From positions 6,622,669 through 6,686,668 of the forward strand of contig NC_084790.1 of the NCBI RefSeq assembly GCF_028858725.1: a DNA stretch of 64,000 bases. The letters are read 5' to 3'. The translations under genes were made by a program, and so were the position numbers. The DNA comes from Colius striatus. Taxonomy: Eukaryota; Chordata; Aves; Coliiformes; Coliidae. Below, one piece after another: positions 1 through 13,732 of this stretch (position 1 is the stretch's first letter; the number at the start of each line of letters is the position of its first letter). Below the pieces are notes generated by a model that was not told the DNA's origin, searched no databases, and saw nothing but the letters and a program-made list of their open reading frames with translations.

Positions 1-1874
1 AGCCCACTGTGGTCAGTCCCATCAGAAAGAGATGGCAAAGAACAGATTCGAATCAGGGTGACTAACATTCAACACTACCATAGCTAAAAGTGAAAGTCAG
101 CAATCCTTTCCTGCTTCTCCTTTTAATTGCAAGTGGCACACGTGAAATTAAAACCAACACATCTAAGAGAAGATGAATCACATGTAATGGCTTCGTTGCA
201 CTGGCTAAACTTATAAACATAAACCACCACAATGCTATTGCAGCAAATGTCCAACTGTTTGCAGTGTGAAAGCAGAGAATTTTTGATATCTGCATTGTGT
301 TCATACTACTGTGCGCAAAAAAGGTCTGCGTGGCAATACCTATGATTTCCACACTAAGGACACAGAGGTTTCTGCTGTGTAATTGCAGAGCATCTGAGCA
401 GCTGTGATGCCTGGCAAGGGCACTGCTGACATTATAATCCACCTGTGCTGGGAAGCTGTCGTGTTTCCTTCATGTATTTACGTGCTCAGAGAAACTACAG
501 AAAAAGAGAGCTACATCAGAATTAAAAGTTGTTCCTGCAGCTGTACCACTTCAAACTACCAACGAAGTCTTTTAGCTATATTTTTCATTTACCTCGGTTT
601 TAGTGAAGAAAAAAAGCCAGCTGTTTGTCAAATCAAAAAGAAAGAAGTTTCAGTGAAGTTACCCTTAAAAACCTATAAATTTTCAGCTTCTTTTACAACA
701 CCATAAATAAACTAAGACTACATTTTCTTTTCTGTTGGTAAGAATACAGTTGCCAAAGAGCTCACTTGCACCTTCAAAGTCCTACAGATTTTTAGCTTCA
801 CAAAGCAATTCAAGATTAGTAAAGCTTTTAAATAAAAAAGATAAAAAGCAAATTGAGGGGGAACAACGACTTTGAAGGTGCATTCTCTGTGATGATGCAT
901 GTGGGATACTAACCGAAACAACTGAGTAGGCTTTAAATTAACAAAACATGCTAGATATCAGTAACTTCCAGATTTAAAAATGGTTACCACTGCAAGTACC
1001 ACTATGCCACCAGTGAAGGAATTGACTCTAATTCCAAAGGCAGCCCAATCTTACTATCTGTATGAACACAGCCTCAGGTCCCAGGGACTGTTGTTGGATG
1101 CAAGCTGTTTCCCACCCTGTGACAAAGCCAGGCTTTCCCAGTCTGCATTTATTTTCCTTTTCATCAGTAATACAACATGGGCTGAAAAGCAGTTACAGTT
1201 GCTTTTTTTTTTTCATTTTGATGCAACAGTGTTTCACTACCTCACCAAGTACCCAGAATATTTTCATGCGCTCCTTCTAATTAGGTGAGTGAACAGAAGA
1301 GTGATTTTCAATTGTGTATTTCCACATAAGGCAAAGTATTTTTCAGCTTTTGTCCATCAGAGATTGCACACGTGTGTGCCATAAAAAAATTACATCACTA
1401 ACATACGTCATAAAAGTATCACTTGTATTTAAAAAACATACTGCACTTGGAACATGGAGGCTAAAATATAAAACCAACATGAAAATCTCTTACTTAAGAC
1501 CTCAGAGAAAAAGAGATGAAATAAAGCTTGCCAGAAAGGATTTTTGCAATTTTAATGTTTTCTGAAGCTGGTAACTTATAACTGTTTTCAAAGAAAGATA
1601 ATTTTTAAGGTAAGCCATAAATACATGGATTCATGGATGGCCTGTGAGCCACGTTGCTTCTACTCTACAAACTGTAAAAGCAAAACGGGAGACAAAAGCA
1701 TGTGGGGTCCAAGAAACGCCTCCAGAGCCCCCTCCACAAAGGCTGTCAAACAGTGAAAAATGACTGCGAGGAGAGAAAAAAATTGTAATGAACCTCTCCG
1801 ATGAGAAACTAATTGATGCTAAGCACACAACGGCTTACGCGGAATCCCGTTAATAACCAGGCACCGAAAGAAGT
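1..1874 (-). other. AT-rich non-coding DNA, presumed ZCCHC7 intron
   Basis: No exon with both credible splice sites and a recognisable product was found. The short open frames lack family features and codon bias. The stretch is assigned to a ZCCHC7 intron only because it lies downstream, on the minus strand, of the recognised first coding exon, and no later ZCCHC7 exon was recognised in the window. This assignment is inferred. Confidence 0.5.
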
Positions 1875-2455
1875 ACAAGACTCACTCTTCAGTCACCTCC
1901 CCGGCCTGCCGGGTTGAGGGGCGGTGGGGCTACACCTGACATTGACCCCTGGCCCGGTGAGGGCTCCCCGACTCCCGCCCTCGCCCGAGACCCTTTCGCG
2001 CCCGGTGGCCGGGGCGGGGGCTCCCCGGGGCACCCACCTACCGAGGAACGACGCTCCCGCCGCCGCCGCCGCTGCGGCCCGGCCGCGCTGCGGTGGGAGC
2101 CGGGAGACCGAGGGGACCCCGGCCGCCGCCAGCGGCCACCGGGCGAGGCCCAGGGGCAAGGGTCGGGGTAGGACTAGGGCCGGAGGCAGGGCAGGGGCAG
2201 GACGGGCGGGCAGGCGGCGGCCCCGCTCGGCGGGGGCGGGCCGGGCCTCAGCACCCGCCGCCGCGGGCCTCCGCCGGGAGCGGCCGGCGAGCCGCGGGAC
2301 CCGGCGGCCCGGCACCGGCTGCTCGCCCGCAGCGCGGGGCTCCTTGCTGAAAACAAACGCAACGAGCCACGACTTTGAGTCACAATTAAAACACTCCGGT
2401 TTTAGAGAAACTACAAATAAAACCACGTCGGCTCCACCTGCGCAAGGCTGATGCG
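1875..2455. promoter_or_regulatory. CpG island inside presumed ZCCHC7 intron
   Basis: Base composition changes sharply from AT-rich flanks to dense CpG with GGGGCGGGG-type GC boxes. It changes back around 2340, where a perfect AP-1 site (TGAGTCA, 2377-2383) sits in AT-rich sequence. On the minus strand the island ends in a possible splice donor (GAG then GTGACT, near 1895), which would suit a non-coding first exon firing the same way as ZCCHC7. The open frames across it, on both strands, are GC-driven and rich in Pro, Arg, Ala and Gly, with no recognisable domain. It could be an internal ZCCHC7 promoter, a promoter of an unannotated non-coding RNA, or an orphan island. Confidence 0.6.
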
Positions 2456-5400
2456 CAAAAATAACACAAAAAGCACAAAACCCGCACGTGTATGCCTGAT
2501 GCCGGGTGTTTAGGCTTCATTTTTGACAAAAGGGTGTAACACTAGATCATTTTAAATATTTGTTTTTACTATCTAGAGGTCTAAAAGTTTCCAATAGATT
2601 TTTTTTTAAAAAAAGAGCACATCAAAATTAAGTAAAAGTGTACAAACAAACTAAATCACCACTACATGAAAAAACAAATGTCAGTGTAGACATATTTCAG
2701 AAAAAAAAAATGCAGGGAACACGCTGCTCTCACCATCAACTCACAAAAGCCCCACAGAACACCTCACAGGAGGTGTGCAACCTAAGTAACGCACATACCA
2801 CAAATGCCAACTGAATTGTCCCTTCCCTCCAACTGCTGACACTGTTTTCTTAAAGGGATCCTCTTATTTGCAGTTCTAAATTTTATGCCAAAAAACTCCC
2901 ACCTTAACCATTAAAAATCTGATGAGAAAATCTTTCCAGCACATGCCCACCCAGCTTTAAGTTCTCGAAGTATCAAAAACACAGTTAAATGATACAGAAA
3001 CTGGGTATGTCCCAGGAGCCAGCCTCAGGGAACTGTTTTGTGTTGGGCTATCATGCACAGGCTTCAGCCATCTCAGTAATGAATAGAGACTAGAAATGCT
3101 GCAGCCCCTCTCAGAATTGTATTTTGGAACATTAGAGAAATCTCTGTTCAGAGCTGGCCACTTTTTACACCTTAGTTTACTTTGAAAAGCTGTTTGACGG
3201 ATATCTCACACGAATACGAGGCAAGTGGAAAAGCCAAACCTTCAAATACAAGTTAATAAGCATACATACAAATACATACGTGTGCATATGCTTACATGTG
3301 TGTGCATTTATGTTCTGATACACACTTATAGGCAGTCCGGAGCTGGTGCTGGCGTGGAGCAAGTGAGTTGCCACCTTCCAGCCCCTCAGCCAGAGCCCCC
3401 CACGGTTCAGGGGGCGGGGGAAATCCCCAGACCTCTGCAGTTAAAGTTTTAAACATACAAGATACGGCTACCGACTTAGTGGCTTACCTTCAGGTAGTGT
3501 CTAGACTGGGAAGTACATACAACGTTAACACAATTACCGTCACCACAGGGGCTGCAAACACCAAGCATTTAGCTGCCTCCCCTTTAAAAGGGCAGAGAAA
3601 ACTCTGGTGTTTCACCATGCACAGAGAGTTTCAAAAAGAGACCGAAAAAAGCATCTGGCAGCCTCCCCCCGCCCCTCTCGCTCTCTGGTCGCTGGGGTTT
3701 TAAAGGAGTTGATAGGGGAAGATTTATTAAGTACTGAGGATGCCTGGCAGGGACTTCACCATTTCTGGCACTTCAGGACTCTGAGGAAGGACAAGCATGC
3801 CACAATAGCCTGTGCAACATGATGCAACAACAAGGTGCAGATAAATCTACTGTCTGAGCAAAGAATTGCTTTGTGACTGTCACCAAAATCTGTATCTAAC
3901 AGGCCTCCCTGGTGTCTATGAGCGTATTCTCCTCATTCACACTTCAAAAGTGGTCAAATGGAAGAAAAATGACCACCACGGATCAAACCTGACACCGTAT
4001 AAAGACAGCAAAGACCTCACAGAATAAGCACCAAACTGGTGACAAAACACATCTTGGCAGCCGGTTCTATGCACATGGTTTTCTGCAGCATGTGGATAGT
4101 GTAAGCCACTCCACAGTGTAAGCCACACATCACCTTACCCGCCACAAGAAGTCCAGCTTAACAGAGCTTTTATTTTCTTATTTTCTCACTTCTAAAGATG
4201 TCATTATTTGCCAAGACATACTTGAGATACTTGGCACTGTTGCATACAATGTAAAATCAGAGATGTTAGCAAGAGTATTAGTGGGAAAACAGACAACCAT
4301 CATCAGTACCACCATCACAGAAAGTGCGAAGAGGTTGAGCCGGGTGGATGGGAAATGCTCCTCATGTAAAATGTTTTCACACAAAAAGAAACAGCACAAA
4401 GCAAAATGCTAAATACAACTGCTAAAACTGCCACATTAATGGGAAGTGCCTTGGCTAACAGGAACCCCTCAGCAGAGCTGGGTGATGGGCAGCTCACAGC
4501 ACCTCCTGTGAGGTCTCCAGCATTACCCTCTCCTATCTCCTGAGGAAGGATGGGCTCCTGCCGGCTCCCTGGCACTGTGGAGGAGAGCGGTGAGCCTGTG
4601 CCAAGAGCTTCCTGAGAGCGTGAGGCCTTGTGAGCATCAGGCAACTGGACATGTTCTTGTTGACAAAAACCTCCCTCATCCAGATTTTCTCTGATTTTCT
4701 CTTTGATTTACATGCGGAGATAGGAAACTATGAAGGAAGCAGTACAGCCAATTAACAGAGTGAAAGCGGGACTGTGCTCAGCCTAGAGCACAGGGCAGTA
4801 ACTGAGGGCTGGGGAACAGCACAAGGTGTGTGCTGACAACACACCAACTTCCCACCCATGGACACTACACTTCTCATCTGGCAAAATCGCTTGGTGAGGA
4901 TTATTACATGAGAAATACGGCCACGAAAGATATACAATATACATCAGTATGAATACTGTAAATATCAGTTACAGGCATTAACACAGTACAAAGGCAACCA
5001 ACATTATAACCCCAGGACTCGTTAGCTTGTGTTACAGATACTGTGTGCACACACCTGCATATGCACAGATATTACAATAGTCTAAGGATCTACTGCTGTA
5101 CATCCTCCAGATTAAAAAATAAAAGTGCCATTGAATACCAGCTCTCACAAGATTAATGGTCACTGTAACGCTATTGCAGTGTAAGTTTTCCACATCACTC
5201 AGTAAGAAACAAATTGCCTAACGTGCTGCATGTGTGCCCATTTTGACGAGAAGCAGCTCAACCCACTTGCACTTCAAACCTTCACAGCGAATCCCATCCA
5301 TGTCAAAAAGAAACTGAGCAAGTTCCCTGTAGCAGAAAGGCCTCTGTTTCTCCAGAAGCATGTCAGTAACAGCCTACGGGTTAAAAAAAATCAAGTATGT

Positions 5401-6598
5401 GCCACCCTTCTACATCCCCCTGGACGTCAATTTTGCCCACAGCTTTGAAGCACAGAGCCACTTCAATGAGGTGCTACTATAATCATGCAGAGACATCATA
5501 AACCTTGTATTCCTCCTGTCAGTCCTTCTCTAGAGTTTTATTCTATTTTAAAATTCATTAATATACACTCTTTTTTCCTTGTGCTTATTCCACACACATA
5601 TCTGCATAACTTACATCCCTTTGTTGCTCAACTCAAACTTCACTTTTTTTTCTTTTTCAAGCCCTTAAATCCTTTGTTTTTAGTATGTCCTCTATTGCAT
5701 TTGTCATTGCTGAAAAAAAATTAACTTCTCCTTCAGAAGGATTAAATCAGTTTCCCATCAGTGTTCAAAAATTCAATTACAATATCAGAGATTTTCCCGA
5801 CCCATAAGAAATCCGAAGAAATAGAGACAAGGAAGAAAGATCAAACTGATGACAGAAGGGGAAAAAAATTCTCCTTATAACAATCAATGGAACAGAAGAA
5901 AAAAAAAAAAAGAGGAAAAAAAAGACCAAAAGTCACCCAGAATATATGACCATGTAAGCATGGGCACTCTTGCAGAAAACCTAGTCAGCAATCCAAAGCC
6001 ATGGGAAATTTAAATTAGAGCTAAGGTCCACAATAGCACAGAAATCTGTACAGATAAAAGGGCCTGCTCAGGTTGCAGGTACACTTAGTCTAGATCATTT
6101 CAGATTTGCAAAGGAACTTTATTAGTTTTATTAATTTTTTTTTCTTAAATAATCAAGAGATTTGAGTGTATCCACATTACACAGGAAAGAAGATTAAGGT
6201 TTTTTCTTTAATCAAAATATCCATATGCATGTGCTGTATCTTCAAAACCGTGGGTGGATTCCCACTGCTTATTACTGCTCCAGGGTGCATTCTGCTGTAG
6301 TAACTCATGCACAAAACACTCCTACTACATTTAAGTAACATTAAGGTTCCAGCAAACACAAACAAGAAGAAAATCCTCCAAATCACAGGAAAAGCCCACG
6401 TGTTCAGCAGGGCACTGTTCTGAGGAAAGCAAGCTGATAAAGTGTTTTAACACACACACAAACACACAAGAATCAAACTCAGTGACATCAGCCCCCACTT
6501 TACCACACAGATGGCACGACCTGGCACCACTACGTCAGTTTGTCCTTCTGACAACAAGCACACAGGCCCCAGCCCCATTAGCCTGGCCCTGCTCGAGA
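2456..6598. other. AT-rich non-coding DNA, presumed ZCCHC7 intron
   Basis: No gene was recognised. Simple-sequence stretches are present: alternating purine/pyrimidine CATA/GTGT sequence at about 3250-3325, an A-rich run at about 5890-5930, and a short CA run at about 6450-6470. None is coding. Confidence 0.5.
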
Positions 6599-6675
6599 GA
6601 ATCACAGAATGGTAGGGATTGGAAGTGACCTTTAAAGATCATCTAGTCCAAACCTCCTGCTAAAGAAGGGACAGG
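6599..6675 (-). mobile_element. CR1 LINE 3'-end fragment (minus)
   Basis: The sequence starts AATCACAGAATGG and continues through GACCTTTAAAGATCATCTAG. This is the reverse complement of the conserved 3' end of CR1 retrotransposons, which read CTAGATGATCTTTAAAGGTC and end in a TTCTGTGATT-type tail. Only the last 75 bases or so are recognisable, the usual severe 5' truncation. The following 200 bases may be older CR1, but I cannot align them by eye. Confidence 0.8.
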
Positions 6676-9600
6676 GCTGGCAGCCACAGGAAGGGCTGAG
6701 GTGGCAGAGGGCTCTTGGTAGGGCCCCAGCATTGGCACAGCTGGGCAGGAGGACCAAGAACCACAGGCTCCCACTCTCATCTGGAAGCCAAGCAGGCAAC
6801 AGAGAGCACAGTCCTGTGCACGTGGCTTGCCGGCGCACACAAACACGACTCTCAGTACAGGCTACTTCCAAACACACATTAATTTTACACTGAGATATCT
6901 TTCCTGCCTGCTTTTCTGTCAGTCAACCCCTCCAGATGCCCAGTGCCCGTGATGGGCCTCCCTGAAGGAGACAAGACAGCTTCACTGTGGGCCAAGGCAA
7001 GCTCTCAAAAGAGGACACTGAGCTGCCGTCAATGTGACGTGGCCACAGCCACTGATGTGCAGCGCCCCAGCAGCCTCCCTGGCCTCACCAAGAGGCAACA
7101 GTGAGTGGAGCAGCCGCGCTCTGTGTGCAGTAGCGTGCTTTGAACCACCACACAAAATTACCTAGAGATAAAACCTTGCCTTTTGGGTTGGTTTTTTTTG
7201 TGACCCTGAAGTTTTTACACGAGTCACACTAGAAACGCAGTACAAACATGAAGTACAAATAGTAAAGATTAATTAACTGCTAAACTAATTTTCACCAAGA
7301 AATCTCTTTTATAGTTTTGAAAGCAACTTTTGCTGAAATTAAGTGATTCCATAGCTTAGGCATCCAAAAAGTATGGTTCTTTGAACACTTTTTCTGCAGC
7401 CTAACAAACTAAAAAATTTCTTGTAGACTTTTTTGTAGAAAAAGTAAGTTGGTGCTATAAATACCAAGACTCTGGGAACAAAAACGTACTGTATCAAGCA
7501 AAGGTTACATTGGAAACTATCTATCAAGAGAAAATTAAAGAAGGAAAACATAACTTACTGTAATTTTTGGTCATTTTAGAAGTAAGCTTACACCTTTTCA
7601 CCATTTAAAAATATACTGAGGGATCTGAATAACAGTACAGTGACAAAAAAATACAGATGTGGTCAGGTTTTTTGAATAGTTTCTGTAGTGTCACACAGAG
7701 TTGAGAGAAAATTAAGTCATACATACAGAAGAAGACGATTAAACCACTGGTAGTTAACAAAAGGTATTTCCTTCTTGAGCATGGCCGACAGAGAAAAAAC
7801 AACATGCTGAATTTATCAGAGACTGCTATTTCCATTTTTAACCCCATTAGCTCTAATTACTGTGGCTGAACAGAAAACTCATTATGCTATTTTTTAGGGG
7901 AAAGGCAAAATTAAAATGCTTTCAAATATCTCTTTTCCATTTTAGGCATTTTTGTAGGGTTTCATTCACTAAATATTCAAATACTTTTCTCTTTTTCATT
8001 TTACAGATGTACTTTTACGACAGGTTTTTTTTTACTAAATGAGAGACTTGATTACTAACAATAAAAATTAGGACACAGAAAGCCCTCTAAACCTGGAAAA
8101 CAAGATGGAAATGGATGCCAAAATAGAAAGCTGAAAAAATTTTTGAAATACTAACTTGCACTTTATGTTCACTGTTTCTTTTTGTACAAGGCAGTTTTAA
8201 AGGACAGTAAATGCAAACTTGACATAAAATCTGGTGCCTCAAGCGAAATGATTTACCTCTTGAATGCTGGCTTCCTTTCTTAACTACTGTCAACAGAGAA
8301 GGTCAAAACCACTTTTATTTTACCACATTTCAGGAGTCAACCCTTTAGGAAACACAAAAATTACTTATCTATTAAGATAGCTACAGGATGATGTGATAAA
8401 TAGATTTTAATACATCTCACAACATCCCATAAGCCTCAGCTGAGTTTGGTGCTTTCTGCTCAGAGTCTTCTGCTCTCCGTTTGTCTGGGGTTACCACCGG
8501 AGCAAAGCTACACGAAGTACAGCCTCTACACCAGCCTTGAACAAAATACTTAAATAAAAGCACAGTGTCATCCTTGGCAGAGAGCCTCTTTGTGTCCCAG
8601 AGCTGGAATGAGCTCCAGCTGAGCTGGTCCCTGGTCCGAGAGCTGCTCCTGCAGAGGGAAGGACCCTCTGGGACCCCCTGCGCAGCAGCTGCGCTGAGCA
8701 GCACACATGGGAATCACTCAAACCATTGCACATCCTGTCACTGTCTGTAACTGTCACAAAAATGTGGACAGGGCTGCTGAGGAGGCTGCACCGGGGCTTC
8801 TGAAGAGGGTTTCAGGCTGTGGAGCAGTAACCACAAAGGGTGTTTGAACGGGCAGATCCAGAGCCAGCGGCTGTTAGTTTTTAAACAATTTTTTTGTGCC
8901 AGAAGTAGCAAAGATCTTGTAAAAGCCTCACTGCTGTGCTACTAAAAAAAAAAACCAAACCAGAAGGACAACCATTCCCTCTCTGGGAGACCAGCAGAGC
9001 ACAGAATATATGTGCTGTTTTATAGAAACTTTAGATTCAAACACAACTATACACACCACACTCCACAAACCCACGAAGCCCAGAGTGCCATCACATTAGC
9101 TGATTGTCTCTAAGAAAGGTACTGGGTGGGCAAAGGATGAGATAGGGAGAATATAAATTGTTTTTTGTACCCCTTAGTGGCTGGACATCAATGCTGCAGC
9201 TTTTAAAGCTGTCTTTCCAAAAGCCACAAGGGGACAAAAAAAACCCCCAGAGATTAGGATTGCAGCTACACATGGGAGAGGAAATACGTTAAAAGGAAGC
9301 TTTTAATGAAGGAATGGACAAAAGACTTCCAACTACAGGAGATTAAGGTTCTTATCATATATACTCTCATTGCAAACTGGAGGAAAAGAGTCGGAGGGGA
9401 AAACCTGCCTTTAAAGACCTGGAAACTCTCTGACACTAAAAATGAGTTCACTACATTTCGTATATGGTTTGTTACCATTCTCTTTGCACACTTTCTTCTG
9501 GACCTTAAACATTTAAAAACTCAGGTAAATCATACCAAAGACCTACATTTGCTGAACTATCCATTTTTTAAAGACCACTTGAAGCATGTAGGACCTTTGC

Positions 9601-12600
9601 ACAGAGTAACAAGCAGCAGCCTGCACTTTTCCAAAAGCCATGCAAGGAAACTCATAGGTGACCAGGTGGGGACAAGTAACACACAGAGAAGTACGTGGTC
9701 ACTGGATTTTGTCTTGGTCAACTATCTGCAATTCAGGTGACTGCTTCTTTTACAAGCTATGCACAATCTCATTGCAGGAAAAGAAAGTCAGAGAGGACAG
9801 AGTCATCACAGTCAAAATAAGTGCTTTCCCTGATATCTCCCTCTGTGAAACAAGAAAGCCAGCACTTACCTTCATACCTCAATTAGTGCAAGGTTGCAAA
9901 TCAGCTGTGTGTGCCTAGAAACCAGCAAACACACGATGAAAAGACGTGAAATATAGGCACAAACACAGTGTTGCTTAACATGCTAATAGATAAGAAAAAA
10001 TTAAAAGGTTATAAATCCCTTCGGAAAGAGGGCAGGAAAGGGGGGAAAAGTTTTCAGCTGTAGCCTGAACAGCAGTGTTTGTGGATGAGCCACAACTTTC
10101 AAGATGTCAGCTGAAGACAGAAGGGTACAGGTGAATCTTGATTTACTATCAGGAACCAAAGTGCAGTTCCTAAGGCAAAAGGACACGTCTCTCCATCACA
10201 GCAACTGGTAGTAACTGAAGGTCAAAGGCTGTATGGGAAGAAGATTCTGTGCACTGAAGGAAAGCATTATTTGTTTATAGGGAATATTAAAAATAATAAG
10301 GCTGCTAGACAAGAGCAGGGCAGGCAGGTAAGATGTGGAGGAGTTATCAGAATGAGGACATATGCCTTATTCCTTTCCTGGAGGAGTTATTTCTGACTCC
10401 AGTGAAACCTCACCATCTCTACTTCAGGGATTCAGACACAGAAATAGACTCATCAAATGACTGATGCAACTGACTACTCTCATAGTCAGAGAATTGTTCA
10501 TGTTACAGTTACCTTTTTAGTGTGAAGCAAACTGGATACTAGATACCACTATACTGACATGGGAGGTCTATCCCATTTACACAGTCACCAGCAGTTTCAG
10601 GGGAGAATAAAAAAGGCAAGGCTTCACCAGTCACTACATTCTTCACCCTTATTGATACCATCAGCCCTAATATAGTAATTTACATACTTTACATACATAC
10701 ATAATCATCTAAATACTTGACCTTGTTCTTTAGAAACTCTGAAAAGAGAACAGCACACACCTCAAAATAAATTAAATGAACTAGCAGAAAATATCTGTGA
10801 GAGGATCATTTGCAAACACATCTATTTTTTTCTTCCTTTGGACTGAAAATGTTATGTTTTCACTTCAGCAAAGAACTTGTTTACAGAATTGGAGATAGGA
10901 TGCTATGTAAGCTCAATAAACAACTTGTGATTACATTACATTAGGAAGATTTATGGCTTTTGTTCCCTAAAACTATTTTGATTATGTTTTGTCTTTTCAT
11001 TAGATAACACACATATGTACAGCAGTAATTTGCTTTATGTCCATGTCTTTGCCTCCCCATCACCATACCTACGGTGATGCAAAACAGAAAGTTTTACACG
11101 CTTGAACTACCTGAATAACATTCACTGGAATTTCAGACATGACCATCCGAGAACCAGGAGTTTGACCAGAGCACAGGCCTATGTTCTGCCCATTGTGTAC
11201 AGTACAGTCAAATGGATCAGCATTAACATGCTCATAGTTGGAAGAAACGCACAAAGTTTAAGACTTTATGTAAAGTTGTACATAAACAGAAGGCAAAAGC
11301 TAGAATGAAGATATGTTCGTCTGCAACGAGCACCTGCTCCCAATGGGCTGTGCCTGATACACATTCCATACGTCCCACATCTCCAGGCATGAGGCTGCTG
11401 CTGTCAAAACCACCACTGATGTGAGGCAAATCACAAGAAAGGGTTTTGAGGAGGTTCTGAGGTAGCTTTGAGAACAAAAATCAGAGCAGGAGCAGGACAG
11501 CTATGTTTATGAACCTCTTGTGTTTTTGGCTGTCTTTGACTTCCCATTCAAGTGTCTCAAAACATGTTTACATCACCTACATTAAATGAAACTATTTTAG
11601 TTCTGAACAGTGTGAGAAGTTTATGTAGGGCAGGAAAATTCTGCTTCTGTTGCCTGCTTTGCATGTGGCCTGCTTGCTGTCAACATCTATGATAAGTTAG
11701 CAAAACTGTCTCCTCATATTAACCTCCTGTACTGACTTGTAAAAGCCTCTCTCAATTAGCACTGGCACACCTTCACTAGAATAGCACAAAGAATGAAGAC
11801 ACCAATTTTCATGTTACATGCAGTAAGCATAATCACTCCAATAAATTAATTAGAGAACGTGTCACAAAATGTGTACCTATAACTTTGAATTATACTTACA
11901 GTCTCAAACATTGTTTAAATGTTTTTCTATCCTGTTTTTTAGGGTAATCTTTAGCACTACCATTGCAATTTTAGTATGTAAATCTGAAGAGATACAAAGA
12001 GCAAACTGAAAAAAAGAAATCTAGTTCCAGGTCATTTGCCTGCCCAGTAGCTACAAGAAAAATAGAGGCTACCCAGAAAATGTATTAACTGTCCCATACG
12101 TAAACTGTATTACTCTTACAGCAGTCACTGTATGGGACCCAACATGCACTCTCTAAGAGGCACAACAATTTCAGAAAAAGACAAGTAGATTACCTCTGTT
12201 TTCAAAGAAACGGATATGAAAACACAAACTGAAAGATATTAACGAAATTTAGTAACCTCCACTTAATGCTTAAAAATGGCATTTTTAAAGATTTATAGGG
12301 AGGAAAAAATACATAAATTCCAAATATAATGTGTCTGGCACATTCTGGCATGCCAACTGAATGTTCTGCCACTCTGCTGGCACTACACTGGTAATAGAAA
12401 AGCATTTCTTAAATCTCCAATCATCTGAGATCCAGTGCAAATGATGATCTGTTTAGCAATGGCCTGTGGATAGCTATGCAAAAAACATCACAAGAAAAAC
12501 TGTAAACAAAAAGTTACTGAATATTTACAGGCAAGAAACAGGTGTTTTACCAGAAAAGAAGGCAAAGAATTTCTCAGCTTTCCCCTTTCAAACTGCTTAG

Positions 12601-12983
12601 TTACAGCACATGAAGAGCTGCACTGTTCATGCAGCCACCCTGAGGAAAAACTTACCTAGCTTCAGCCTTCAGATCAGTGCTGCAGAAAACTTAATTTCCC
12701 TGCACCCAAAACCACCTCATTTACGTGTGCTCCAAGCAAAATTATGCTAAACATTTTTTTTAATTAAAGGAAAAAATAAAAGTCTTGCAAAGGTCCTCAG
12801 TGCTGCAGCTGATGTGGCTATATCCTTTGCCAGTAAAGCAGCCTTTTGATGTGATGTTTTCTCTCAGGCTGGCAGGGGACGCTGTGTCTGGAAATGATCT
12901 TTGTGCTTCGGGAATCCAGTGGGCAATAATAAAGCATGTCTGACTAACAGATTTTTTAGTTGCTGGTGACAAAGTATTTATTA
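6676..12983. other. Non-coding DNA, presumed ZCCHC7 intron
   Basis: This is a long AT-rich stretch with no exon I can support. A TACA/CATA microsatellite-like patch lies at about 10680-10705. One minus-strand open frame (11069-11254) ends near a CAG/GTAGTT donor-like site, but its translation resembles nothing I recognise and it lacks a clear upstream acceptor, so it is not called. Confidence 0.5.
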
Positions 12984-13026
12984 CATGAGTCCCTTCCAAC
13001 CCCTACCATTCTATGATTCTATGATT
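12984..13026 (+). mobile_element. CR1 LINE 3' stub (plus)
   Basis: It reads AGTCCCTTCCAACCCCTACC followed by the tandem ATTCTATG/ATTCTATG tail, the hallmark of the CR1 3' terminus. Only about 43 bases are recognisable. The tail direction places the element on the plus strand, antisense to ZCCHC7. Confidence 0.85.
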
Positions 13027-13732
13027 ATTACAAACACGTACCTAAAATCTGTCCTGCTACTTGTCACATTTACTAACTTTCTGCACCACGGTGTTGAGGA
13101 ACAGTTTGCAAAGTACCAAAATGCTAAATCTCATTCTTATCACTCTGAATTATTCCACACAGAATCTATACAAGAAGTTACAGCAAATTTAAGATCAACA
13201 TCCCAAACTGCCAGAGCCCTGATGGAGTGGCTACAGAAACTGCTTCAGGAAGAGGAACCAGCTCAGAATCCTAGGTCTTCTGTCTATCCCTTGCTTCCTT
13301 CTGTTACAGTTCACCTATCCCCTTCTCAAGTTGAAACTTCCCTTGTCTAACATACAGCAAAGCCTTCCAAGCACTGGTGTCTGCACTACTGACGGGCAAT
13401 GAGGTTACACTCACTCTGTACTTCACTCCTCTTTTCGCCCACAACTTCTTATATAGGAATACAAAATACATAGTTAAATTGGAACGTTCACAGTATGAAT
13501 GATTCTGATATTACTTCTAGACACTTCTACACATGACACTACTGAAATAACAGTTTTGAAATAGGATAAATAAGTGTCCCTTTTCTTCATCACAGTTTTG
13601 CAGACATCATTATGTGCTACAATTTGCTTTCTGTTTATCTTTCTTTGCAAACATTTACATCAGTATTGTTGTGGACAATTCCTCTAACACACAGAAGAAT
13701 AAAAATGTGATTAAAAAAAAAAGAGTACTAAC
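13027..13732 (-). other. ZCCHC7: ZCCHC7 intron, proximal part
   Basis: This is AT-rich intron directly downstream of the first coding exon on the minus strand. It starts with a strong donor, GTTAGT (13732 down to 13727). Nothing else is recognised. Confidence 0.7.

Noticed and set aside
11069..11254. Minus-strand frame ending near a CAG/GTAGTT donor-like site, as a possible ZCCHC7 or other exon
   Set aside because: The translation matches no ZCCHC7 segment I know, there is no clear acceptor upstream, and the donor is weak.
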